Positions 44,641 to 53,263 of a stretch of 64,000 nucleotides of DNA are shown piece after piece. The stretch lies in NCBI GenBank assembly GCA_027923505.1, contig BROI01000012.1, positions 372,001 to 436,000 of the forward strand. The letters run 5' to 3'. The translations under genes were made by a program, and so were the position numbers. Under the pieces are notes generated by a model, which saw only the letters and a program-made list of their open reading frames with translations, made no database searches and was not told the origin of the DNA. Origin of the DNA: Mayamaea pseudoterrestris. Its lineage: Eukaryota > Bacillariophyta > Bacillariophyceae > Sellaphorales > Sellaphoraceae. Position 1 is the first letter of the stretch. Every line of letters starts with the position of its first letter.

Positions 44641-45336
44641 TGTCAATAATATTAATGGTACATGGATGTTTCCTACTTCCTATGTATAATATATTATGGC
44701 ACTGTACAGCTTTGTGTGGTCCTTAGAGTTGTTGGAAGTAATGCATCAATGTGACATTTAGCATTCCGACGGGTTCTGCACGTTTAAGTTTCATTACCCT
44801 ATTAGCACAGACATTTTGAGGGGCCTGACTATAGCTCTGCCATTTAGAGTGTAGGGCTTGTCTCCATAGTCGTATTGGTAGCTGGTTTACCCTAGTAGCA
44901 CAGACATTTTGAGGGGCCTGACTATAGCTCTTTCATTTAGAGTGTAGGGCTTGTCTCCATAGTCGTATTGGTAGCTGGATGGTAGCTCCAGAGACTCCTG
45001 AGACCTCTTTCATTTGTTGCTTGTAGTGCGGGGTTTGTAGTGTGGGACCTGACTGTAGCTCTGCCTTTTGCAATGTAGTAGTGCCTTCCAATGGCTCGCA
45101 TCGCATAGCTGAGTAGATACATGTGCACATCTGCATGTAGTGCACTGGTAGTTTTGCCGGTAGCTCTGCTATTGTAGTGTAGGGCCTGTCAATAATATTA
45201 GTACATGGATTTTACCTACCCTTTTGTGTGGTCCGTATAGTTGTTGGAAGTAATGCGTCAATGTGACATTTAGCATTCCGACGGGTTCTGCACGTTGAAG
45301 TTTCATTACCCTAGTCGTACAGACATCTTGAGTGAC
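44641..45336. repeat. 545-bp duplication containing a diverged satellite E unit
   Basis: The segment at about 44,640-44,815 (GTTGTTGGAAGTAATGC, ATTCCGACGGGTTCTGCACG, TTTCATTACCCTA) recurs at about 45,180-45,335. Between them lies one more E unit (about 44,935-45,180) preceded by a 70-bp direct repeat (44,818-44,890 and 44,910-44,975). The E unit plus spacer was duplicated as a block. Confidence 0.85.
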
Positions 45337-45683
45337 AGACGCGAGAAAGTTTGTACTCACTGGACCCTACTTCGTACGGGTCAGTGAAAGGCTGCGCGTT
45401 TGAATGAGTGATGGGCAATGACGTAAGCTTCGTCATGCGACAGCTGTTCCCATCGGGCGTACACTTTTAAAACTCCAACGGCTGAACTATGAAAAAATTC
45501 AGTCGCTCGAGAGGTAGCATGTACGCCGACCAACGGCCACTTGCACGACTCCGGGTGTCACCGCGTCGCGCGCACGAATCATCCGTGTCCAACAGCTTGC
45601 TTGCTATCGAACGACACACTCCACACCCCATCAATCGATCAACGCTGCTTTTTCAACTTGGACTTCTTTCTGTTGCTTGTACA
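45337..45683. other. upstream region of the small mitochondrial protein gene
   Basis: 347 bp between satellite E and the next start codon. No gene is seen; a promoter is expected here. Confidence 0.45.
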
Positions 45684-46130
45684 ATGAGTACTCTTTCATC
45701 CATTCGCATTCTTGCGTCTCGTTCTCTTGCATCGCGATCAATGTCGACGCAGTCTGCGGCGGCCGACAAGCTTCGCTGCGTCTTTGAAGAGTATCGCCTT
45801 CAAAAGTACGTGTGAACGTCGAAAGGCCCCGAGATGCGTTTCGTTACTGCAATGGTCACTTTCATATCTATCCTGTACTCATTCATCTACTCTCTGCTCG
45901 TCTGCAGTTACTCTCGCGAGACTCCGTCCCGCTTCAAGAAGGAGATTCTCAATGTTGCCAAGTCACCTAATAGTGTCGATGCGATTCCAGTTGATGCTTT
46001 GAACCGCATTCTAATCAATATTGGACGACAGGATTCGTTACTCACTGAAGAAGAAATGCATGGTCTTTTGAAGCAAGTTGGATCCAAGGATCGTTTCATC
46101 AAAGCCTCGCAGTTGTTGGAGTTGGTTTGA
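45684..46130 (+). CDS. small protein with mitochondrial presequence and EF-hand-like helices, two exons
   Basis: Exon 1 is 45,684-45,805 and exon 2 is 45,908-46,130. The 102-bp intron has donor GTACGT and acceptor CTGCAG and splits an asparagine codon (Y-R-L-Q-N-Y-S-R). The product is 114 residues. The N-terminus (M-S-T-L-S-S-I-R-I-L-A-S-R-S-L-A-S-R-S) lacks acidic residues and is rich in serine, arginine and leucine, as in mitochondrial targeting peptides. The mature part has two helix-loop-helix-like stretches (V-D-A-L-N-R-I-L-I-N-I-G-R-Q-D and T-E-E-E-M-H-G-L-L-K-Q-V-G) that recall degenerate EF-hands, but no complete calcium loop is visible. The family is not recognised. Confidence 0.8.
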
Positions 46131-46724
46131 TGTATGGAAGTCATCCATCATGGCAGTCATTGACTTATCACGGTATTCATGTATGTGGAAACTGTTATAG
46201 ACATAGAGATAAAAAAACCTTTATAGAATAGTATTTGCTGTTTACTGAAGTAAGCCGTTACTGCCTTGCTTCATTTCCAACGCAATAGTCACGCATACAG
46301 TACGTCCAAACATGTCCAAAGGTCGCAAACGTAGTTCGGTACTGTATTCGGCTCATGTAAGATCATGCGATGCGTTGACGAGCGTCATGATCGGTAACAA
46401 AGCAGCACTCGCTGACTCAATACAATCACTTGCATTGTACGTGTCGTTAACCTGCGTTGAGGTCCTTGTTTAGCAACATACCGAGCCATCGAAGTGCACT
46501 CCTATGGGCATTCGTAAAAGCGGGGCGAGCTTAACTCAAAGTCGCTAGCAAGGCCACATCGAATCAAGCCTTTTCTTGCGAGAGAAGCTATGCCTCGAGC
46601 CTCGGGGATAAAAGACTGGCTCCAGTATGCGACTAGAGACTCTCGTTGGAAACTAAAAGGCATGTGCCTGCGGTAGACATACGTACAAGCATCCACCGCC
46701 ACAATACTCTGCACTTTGTTGTTG
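46131..46724. other. spacer between convergent genes
   Basis: 3' flanks of the mitochondrial protein gene (+) and the multicopper oxidase gene (-). No gene is seen. Confidence 0.5.
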
Positions 46725-48809
46725 TCAATCGACGGCTTTGGATTTCAAGTTGTTCATGGCGGCCACCTGCTCGTACACGACCAACGTGTTTGGCGACCTG
46801 TAGAATGACCGTACGCCCATGATTCCGGCAAACACTGCCACTCCAAACGCAATGCCTAAAAGCAGATCAAAATGTGTCGACATCCACTGGGCAATAGAGG
46901 TGTGCGGCTGTCCGATGAAGAGTGTCGCCATCATGCCAGTGTCCTCATGAGCGAGGAAATGGCAATGAATGACCTGCGTAATTGCCAATTGGAGCGATGG
47001 ACTGTGAGTAAAGTGCGACAGACGCGAATGCCACCAATCATCCATCACTCGACGCACCGTCTTGCCAGTATAGTTTTTATACTGAACCCATATGCGTGTC
47101 CGCCCGTTTGGTGGAACAATTACCGTGTCGCGCCAAACACCTTTTGGAAAATCCAAAACGGCTTTCAGCACCGGATATTTGGTGGTGGATAGTTCCGATC
47201 CCATTTCCTGTACTTGGAAACGATTGACGTGTATGTGAAAGGGATGAACATTGTGTTGTGCATTGACGAGCAAGTATTCGACGGCTTCACCGGGTTCGGC
47301 AAAAAAGTCAAGTCGCAACGGATCAAACGCCTTGCCGTTGATATAGTACTGCGGAAACGGCGCTTGGTCGCGATTGGTACCCATGGAGAAAACAATCGTT
47401 TCCGTCCTTGTAATTTCATGCGATTGAATTGTTTCGGAGGAGTGGTAGCCCGGAGTAAGTCGTAGGTTGGCAATGTCTTGCACGGTGTTGGCCGACGCGA
47501 CGAGTTTGCTTTCCATTGCAACGTCACTAACATCCCTTACAGTAATCATCGCCAATATTTGGTCGTGAGGGTGCCCATGCATATCAAAGAACTGCATGCC
47601 TTGGATACCTTGCTGCGAAATGACATAATCGCCTGGACGGTCAAACCAAAGCAAAAGCTCCTCCCGCTGTCCACCCGCCATGACGAGAATGTTTCGTCGG
47701 ATTGGTTGTTCGTAAGTGACGCCGTCCGAGGCAATGACCCAAAAGGGAAGAGCAGCGTCATCCCAGTGCTCGTGTTCGCGGCCCTTTGGGTAGATTATGA
47801 AGGTATTTTCATTTTCAATGGTTGCGCAAAGGACACGCAAATGGAGCGGTCGAAAGGTTGTGGCGTTGAACGTGGGTATGTATTCTCCGTTAACAAGAAA
47901 CGGGTGAATCTTGGACAAGGTTGTTTGTCCAAGCAAAAACTCGTCCACTTCGAGATTGTGATTGATTGCCGAGTCATCATAGTCGCCGACGTACTTCAAG
48001 GCTGGATCCCAGATGACAAACTCGTGCGAATCCGTAACGTTTTGACTCGCAAGTTCGTGCATTAGTGACGGAGACTCTCCTTCCTTTCCGTCGACATATA
48101 AGAGTCCAAACATGCCGCTCCAAATCTGCAGTGCCGTACTTCCATGCAAATGCGGATGATACCAATACATGCCAGTCGGATGATGCGCCGGAACGTGAAA
48201 GCGGTAGCAGTAGCACTGTCCAGGCTCAACAATGATATGAGGCGCATCCGGATCATGCGTTCCAACTGGATGAAACATGTGAACGTCAATGTCGAGTCCG
48301 TGCAGATGAAGGTTCGTGGCGTCAAAGTGTTTGGGCATGTTGACTTGATCGACATGCATGAGCGACGCATCGGCTACACTTTTGCGATAAAACTGATACT
48401 TGATTCGCTCGCCTGGATTTTGGAGCATTCTCCAATAGTCAGTAGCGTTTGGCTCATGTGGTCCGATTGACTCGTCGAGCATTTCGTTGCCAAGTTTGAT
48501 CCAAAGCGATTGGCCCGGTTGAACGCGCATCGTTGGCCCTGAGAAGGAAGCATCGCCCTCGCGTGAATATGTACGTCCTCGATATGTATAATTCAAGAGT
48601 CTCATGGTTCTTATCGATGCAATCAGCTCGTAATTGACGTCTCCGCCCTTGCAGAGAGTTTCATCGTTGCAGGAAACGTACTCGGCATGGCATTGCGTTG
48701 AATAGGCTGAGAGGAACAGGGTGACTGCTGCAGCTGCTGCAACGAGATTGAATCGTCTACAAATACAATTGATGTTCCTGGCTGCTCTACATTGATTCAA
48801 ATGTCTCAT
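46725..48809 (-). CDS. membrane-anchored multicopper oxidase
   Basis: 694 residues, single exon, starting ATG at 48,809. Multicopper oxidases take electrons from a substrate (phenols or metal ions) at a type 1 copper and reduce oxygen to water at a trinuclear cluster. All copper ligand motifs are present: H-L-H at 168-170, H-P-H at 218-220 with H222, H-P-F-H-I-H at 522-527 and H-C-H-F-L-A-H-E-D-T-G-M at 615-626 (type 1 cysteine C616, axial methionine M626). A signal peptide or anchor occupies residues 21-40 (V-A-A-A-A-A-V-T-L-F-L), so the catalytic part should face outside or a lumen. A second transmembrane helix at 648-668 anchors the C-terminus, leaving a 25-residue tail. This topology resembles ferroxidases of the Fet3 type, but the substrate cannot be told. 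Confidence 0.93.
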   Translation of the reverse strand: MRHLNQCRAARNINCICRRFNLVAAAAAVTLFLSAYSTQCHAEYVSCNDETLCKGGDVNYELIASIRTMRLLNYTYRGRTYSREGDASFSGPTMRVQPGQSLWIKLGNEMLDESIGPHEPNATDYWRMLQNPGERIKYQFYRKSVADASLMHVDQVNMPKHFDATNLHLHGLDIDVHMFHPVGTHDPDAPHIIVEPGQCYCYRFHVPAHHPTGMYWYHPHLHGSTALQIWSGMFGLLYVDGKEGESPSLMHELASQNVTDSHEFVIWDPALKYVGDYDDSAINHNLEVDEFLLGQTTLSKIHPFLVNGEYIPTFNATTFRPLHLRVLCATIENENTFIIYPKGREHEHWDDAALPFWVIASDGVTYEQPIRRNILVMAGGQREELLLWFDRPGDYVISQQGIQGMQFFDMHGHPHDQILAMITVRDVSDVAMESKLVASANTVQDIANLRLTPGYHSSETIQSHEITRTETIVFSMGTNRDQAPFPQYYINGKAFDPLRLDFFAEPGEAVEYLLVNAQHNVHPFHIHVNRFQVQEMGSELSTTKYPVLKAVLDFPKGVWRDTVIVPPNGRTRIWVQYKNYTGKTVRRVMDDWWHSRLSHFTHSPSLQLAITQVIHCHFLAHEDTGMMATLFIGQPHTSIAQWMSTHFDLLLGIAFGVAVFAGIMGVRSFYRSPNTLVVYEQVAAMNNLKSKAVD

Positions 48810-49471
48810 TTTCGTCTGTATAACAGTTCGTCTAGTGGCTGTGTAGCGTTCTTTTGATGTTCCGTCATGGTCAGCAGCAGCTGCGCTTATCGAACAAGAT
48901 TAACTCTGTGGCGTTCGATTATTCATTAACGAAACTGGGTGAAACTATCCAATCGAACGCCAAGGATTAAATGACGCTAACCTCGTTAGCTATGTATGAG
49001 TTGCTTTCTCCGTTAACTGCGATGCGGACGGAATCTACGTAGGTACGTTTGCCTACTGCTGCTTTTAGCTGCGCCACGAACGCACTTTATAGAAAGCTGA
49101 ACTTATAGTATGGGGTGTCTTTAGTTGCGTACTGTAGCGTTCTTGCAAAGCATGGGAGAGGTATTGTCGCCAAAACGGCATTCTCTTACTCACAGTCAGC
49201 CCAGCCCTGCTTTCCGGCACGTACGATGTGCGATGTTTGACATTGCATAAATCGGTTTTGAGCGTCCGTCGCGATCGCACTCGACAGGAGGAGCGCGTAT
49301 AGTCGCACCATGGCCGTACAACTGTCGACTACTAAAGTGCAATACAGTATGTTAAAATATTCGGTAGCTATGACAAAGCAAGGACACCGACTATGGCACG
49401 ATTCGCACGCAAACAAGGTTGCAGCCTCCGTGACAATTACAAAGACATTTTTGGTTAAACGAAATCTAACT
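48810..49471. other. spacer between the oxidase and RPL35 genes
   Basis: No gene is seen. It should hold the oxidase promoter; a GTTCGATT/AATCGAAC inverted pair at about 48,914-48,957 is notable but of unknown meaning. Confidence 0.45.
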
Positions 49472-49837
49472 TTAGGCCTTGATGGCGTATGTTTGCTTGG
49501 GAAAGGCCGCCAACTTTCTCTTGGTCTTGTGCGTCTTTTGCTTGGATTCCGACTTGGTCAACTTGCGTCGCATAGCTCGTGTCGTCTTGGTTCGCAGGTC
49601 TTTTGGGACATACTTGGCATTGCTGTACAATTTACGAAGACCTTCCTTTTGCTGTTGATTGTAGACGGTGAGTACTCGAGCAATAGACTTGCGGACGCCC
49701 TTGATCTTGGCAACTTTACTCGCAGCGCCGTCGGTCACCTTGGCAACGTGCAGCTCGGAAAGCTCCTTGCGAAGTTCAGCGAGCGTCTTGAGGAGATCCT
49801 CCTTGGTATTGCTTCGGATTTCGTGGGCCTTGACCAT
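49472..49837 (-). CDS. RPL35: 60S ribosomal protein L35 (uL29)
   Basis: Cytosolic large-subunit protein uL29, located near the polypeptide exit tunnel. The start is the ATG at 49,837 (M-V-K-A-H-E-I-R), giving 121 residues, the usual size for the eukaryotic protein. Family features are [17 protein letters not shown] (the long helical hairpin), [11 protein letters not shown] (the uL29 signature region), [15 protein letters not shown] and R-R-K-L-T. No intron is evident within the coding part. It is divergent from the UbiA gene, 410 bp away. Confidence 0.97.
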   Translation of the reverse strand: MVKAHEIRSNTKEDLLKTLAELRKELSELHVAKVTDGAASKVAKIKGVRKSIARVLTVYNQQQKEGLRKLYSNAKYVPKDLRTKTTRAMRRKLTKSESKQKTHKTKRKLAAFPKQTYAIKA

Positions 49838-50247
49838 TGTCAATATAATGTTCTATCTGTATGTGAAAAGTATGATGGGTGAGAGCCATTGCAGCAGCGA
49901 CGACGCTAGCAGCCAGTCCATCGAATTTTCATATTGATCCAAGCATTTCATTCGTTTCAAGCTATTCACTCGCTGCAGTGTTCAAACATACCTACAGTAT
50001 AAAGTCCTTTGATGCGGTCGTTCCGAGTTGAAACGATTGATGATCACAATGTCATGGTCAAGCCAGCCATCGAGGTTTAGTAAGGGCGGTAAGATACTAA
50101 GTCCCCTCGGTACTTTCATTTTCAATGCCGCTTTGGAAGCGTGACATCTTTCTCGCGGAACCGATCTATTTTTCGATCATAATGTTCTTCTCTCTTTTGT
50201 ACGTCGCTTCCTTGCTCTACCGGTAGTCTGATTCGACCAAGACCAAG
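49838..50247. promoter_or_regulatory. divergent promoter region of RPL35 and the UbiA gene
   Basis: 410 bp lie between the two start codons, so transcription of both must start here. A CTACAGTATAAAGTCC segment near 49,994-50,009 contains a TATA-like box; its target is unclear. Confidence 0.45.
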
Positions 50248-51708
50248 ATGCTTTTATTACTACAAAAGGGCCGATCAGGTCCCGTGAAAAATTTAATGAA
50301 ATTTCCGAGACTCGGCCAAAAGATTCGACTTTATCGTTCCGTGACACTCGCTCATCTTCTATTCTTAGCAATGGCCGAAAGCTTTACTGCGACGCATCAA
50401 GTGGATCGAAACAAGCAGTTGCATAATGTTTCGAGTCGCTCACAATGGTTACTAGCTATGCAGCAAGAGGCTGATGGTGGAGCATTCGATTCGCAGTCAC
50501 AGCAGCAACAGTCACAGTCATCAACCGACGATGCATCATCGGGCTTCACTTTGATCACACCTGCAACTACCTCGAATAGCATGTCACATCCAGTAAATGG
50601 AGACTCAGGATCTGCGCCAGCGTCGCCGTCTGTTCCGCGGACACCCCCGTTGAATCGATTATCGACCTTGAAAGAACTGCTTCGGTTGACGCGACCGACG
50701 AGCACGCCAGGCATTTTGGCGTTCTTCCTCATTGGAACATACTTGGCAGCATATAGCAAAACTAGCACTAGCAAGATGCAATACTGGAATATCTTACTTA
50801 CGACACCGTCTCTCTGGGCGACACTGGCCGCGCTAATATTCGTTTCGGCCGGTAGCATGGTGGTCAATGACCTTGAGGATGTACGACTTGGTCGAGACGC
50901 AACTCTTCAACAAGGATACAACCCCTATCTTGATACGAAACTACTTGTGAATGGATCCTTGTCCATGATCGCGGCTCAAAGGTTTCTTTTTGGCTTGTAT
51001 CTAACGACGGCTGTGACTGCGACATTGGTGCCTGGCCACTGGACACGACTTTCTATATTATCGGGAGTCGTTTTGACGCATCTTTACACGGAATATCTGA
51101 AACCAATTACATGGGTGAAAAATTTGGTATGCGCATTAGTCATTGGCATGGGACCGTTCACCAGCGGACTTGCCATGTGGGAGTTGCTGCAGCAAGGTGG
51201 ACTCTCTGCGGCGAGGCGATCCGTCCATTATACACCGTCCATTTTGAAATTCTTATCGACACACTGGAAGCTGTTGCGCGTTTCTGCCGTTGTATTTTGT
51301 GGTGTTTTCAGTAGAGAAGTGTTGATGGACTGTAATGATGTTTTGTCGGATCGAAGGGCCAATGTACGAACTATTCCAGTCAAACATGGACGAAAGTTTG
51401 CTAGTCGAGTCGCTTTGACCTGGGGAAGTTTCATGGCAGTCTTGGTCATGGCCGGACCTGTCCGTGAAATCGTCAAGGAAATGTCAGCAACGACGCTATC
51501 AAGTAACTGGACAATGCCGACGATGGTGCTGCAAAAGATTGCACCTGCAACGGTTCGACGACTTGCTTTAGCCACCACCACGAGCATTCTATTTCTGCGA
51601 CGGAACTGGCAAGTTGTATTGACAGATGGACGCGACACACAAGCGATTAATACCGCAGTTAATGAGGCACTTTTGACAGTGCTTGTTGGCTTGGCAAGTT
51701 TTGTGTAG
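50248..51708 (+). CDS. UbiA-family prenyltransferase, possibly plastidial
   Basis: 486 residues, single exon. UbiA enzymes are membrane-embedded transferases that attach polyprenyl chains to aromatic or other acceptors (quinones, tocopherols, chlorophyll, haem). Both aspartate motifs that bind magnesium-diphosphate are visible: N-D-L-E-D at 207-211 and D-C-N-D-V-L-S-D at 361-368, followed by V-R-T-I-P-V-K-H-G, a typical UbiA sequence. Residues 140-486 hold 7-9 hydrophobic helices. The first 135 residues are an extension with a short hydrophobic segment (residues 33-43, L-A-H-L-L-F-L-A-M-A) followed by a Q/S/P-rich stretch, compatible with an organelle leader, but no clear ASAFAP cleavage motif is seen. 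The substrate is unknown. An AATAAA lies 77 bp after the stop (51,785). Confidence 0.9.
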   Translation: MLLLLQKGRSGPVKNLMKFPRLGQKIRLYRSVTLAHLLFLAMAESFTATHQVDRNKQLHNVSSRSQWLLAMQQEADGGAFDSQSQQQQSQSSTDDASSGFTLITPATTSNSMSHPVNGDSGSAPASPSVPRTPPLNRLSTLKELLRLTRPTSTPGILAFFLIGTYLAAYSKTSTSKMQYWNILLTTPSLWATLAALIFVSAGSMVVNDLEDVRLGRDATLQQGYNPYLDTKLLVNGSLSMIAAQRFLFGLYLTTAVTATLVPGHWTRLSILSGVVLTHLYTEYLKPITWVKNLVCALVIGMGPFTSGLAMWELLQQGGLSAARRSVHYTPSILKFLSTHWKLLRVSAVVFCGVFSREVLMDCNDVLSDRRANVRTIPVKHGRKFASRVALTWGSFMAVLVMAGPVREIVKEMSATTLSSNWTMPTMVLQKIAPATVRRLALATTTSILFLRRNWQVVLTDGRDTQAINTAVNEALLTVLVGLASFV

Positions 51709-51934
51709 CGACGGTACAAGGCGTGGTTCGGCATTAACACAGCCAATCAGCCAATCATATATTTATCCAAGTAAAATGTCCGTGAATAAAAGCTAAAGAT
51801 GTTATACAGCAGTATCAAAGATAAGGATCAATGATTATATTCACCTGATATACACTTACAATTGCTGATTATATAGCTAGCCGGCTCGGTTTGTACGAAG
51901 CACTCTAACAAAAAGTCAATTTCACAAACGCCAA

Positions 51935-53263
51935 TCACAATACGCAGACTGTGTCAGAAGGATACCCCCGATCCTTTATCAAGTAGTCCTTTGCGCGCTT
52001 GGCAAGTGCCTTTGGGCCCGAAACCACAGCCATCGTGCCAGGTTCGAAATCTGGAACACTCGATGCAATCTCAGCACTCTCGGCCAAGCTTGAAAGCTTG
52101 GAAACATTCTCTACAATGCAAGAGGCAGCCATTTTGTTGCTGTATTTGAAATATTCCTGCTCCAAAAGCTCGGCATTCACGTCAAAGTCATTCGTCGCCT
52201 CGCTCATCCAAACGACAGTGACACTCTGGACGCTGCTATTTGCCGACGGCAAGACTGCTCGCACCTGCTCTAGCACTGGCACAATGCCACTCGTTCCAAA
52301 GCATATATAAACCATATCCGTTACTGGTAGATATTGTCCTCGATAGTCTAACTTCCGCGGACCTGGTCTCATGGCAACTTCGTCGCCCACCTTTATTTCG
52401 TGCGACAAGACGCGAGCAAAGGCTTCTTCGTCGCTCGATCGTGACGCGTCCCTTCGTTTCGAAGAGGACGACGTTGATGCTGGCGCGTTTGGTACTAGTA
52501 GGGAAAACGTTCCCATTGGAGGCGCCGATGTTGCTTGCGGCTGGTAGACGTAGTATTTTCCATTCACAACAGCGTCATTTTCGTCAAGGCAGCAAAGTTC
52601 TAGCGACTGTCCCAAGTCGAGCGACAATATGTCATTTGGTCGCGGTAGCGCAAATTCATACTGCATGTAATTAGTCTTGCCAAGTGGTCGTTTTGCCAAG
52701 AGCGTGCAGACGCCAAAGCCATCATTGTCGTCCTCCGCAAACGTCAGTGGAACGCCTTTCGCAGCAGCTGCCGGTGTCGGTACCACTTCTCGCTCCTGCA
52801 CGAATCGCTGTACACGGCCATTGGCAATTCCAAACATTGTCCGTAGACTATTGGACATTGTTGCTCCAGCTGATGATTTCATGAGAAGCGTCACTAGCAA
52901 AGCTCCGACCAAGGCGACTGCTACAAACTGAATGGTAGATTTGCGCGACACAAGCGAGGACAGCCATCGCATGATTGCGTTTCCACCTACAAATCGACTC
53001 GCTCTTTCGTATGGGACAAGCGTTCCTCCGTCCGTCAATAACGGCTTGTCGAGTGAAACTGCAATGTTGGGAACAGACGACAAAACTGACCGATTGTGAC
53101 GTGTGCGATGAGAACGCTTGCCTGTCAGTGGACTTGAAACATGAAATGCAGAAATTGGAGACACTCCTGCAGTAGCCAGAGTCAAGCAAATCATCGTCGC
53201 AGTTGCTTCTCGTTTCCGTCGTGTCCGTATGCTGCTGCTGCTGCTGCTGCTGCTAATTGACTG
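51935..53263 (-). CDS. plastid-targeted NAD(P)H:flavin oxidoreductase-like protein
   Basis: 442 residues from the first ATG in frame at 53,263; the frame is open further up but only with non-ATG starts. The N-terminus has a polyserine run encoded by (GCT)n on the opposite strand, a hydrophobic signal core (M-I-C-L-T-L-A-T-A-G, 25-34) and the cleavage motif I-S-A|F-H-V at 39-43, followed by an R/S/T/H-rich transit-like stretch. Together these form a bipartite leader into a complex plastid. A transmembrane helix lies at 112-129. The C-terminal half has ferredoxin-reductase-like features: G-K-Y-Y-V-Y-Q-P (flavin side), M-R-P-G-P (residues 288-292 region), C-F-G-T-S-G-I-V-P-V-L (nicotinamide binding) and V-S-G-P-K-A-L (C-terminal G-P motif). 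Electron partner unknown. Confidence 0.8.
   Translation of the reverse strand, partial: QSISSSSSSSSIRTRRKREATATMICLTLATAGVSPISAFHVSSPLTGKRSHRTRHNRSVLSSVPNIAVSLDKPLLTDGGTLVPYERASRFVGGNAIMRWLSSLVSRKSTIQFVAVALVGALLVTLLMKSSAGATMSNSLRTMFGIANGRVQRFVQEREVVPTPAAAAKGVPLTFAEDDNDGFGVCTLLAKRPLGKTNYMQYEFALPRPNDILSLDLGQSLELCCLDENDAVVNGKYYVYQPQATSAPPMGTFSLLVPNAPASTSSSSKRRDASRSSDEEAFARVLSHEIKVGDEVAMRPGPRKLDYRGQYLPVTDMVYICFGTSGIVPVLEQVRAVLPSANSSVQSVTVVWMSEATNDFDVNAELLEQEYFKYSNKMAASCIVENVSKLSSLAESAEIASSVPDFEPGTMAVVSGPKALAKRAKDYLIKDRGYPSDTVCVL
53231..53252. repeat. (GCT)n run encoding polyserine
   Basis: Seven GCT units, read as AGC serine codons near the N-terminus of the minus-strand reductase-like protein. 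Confidence 0.9.

Noticed and set aside
49838-49843. TTG start two codons before the RPL35 ATG
   Set aside because: A non-ATG start is unnecessary; the ATG at 49,837 gives the normal family length.
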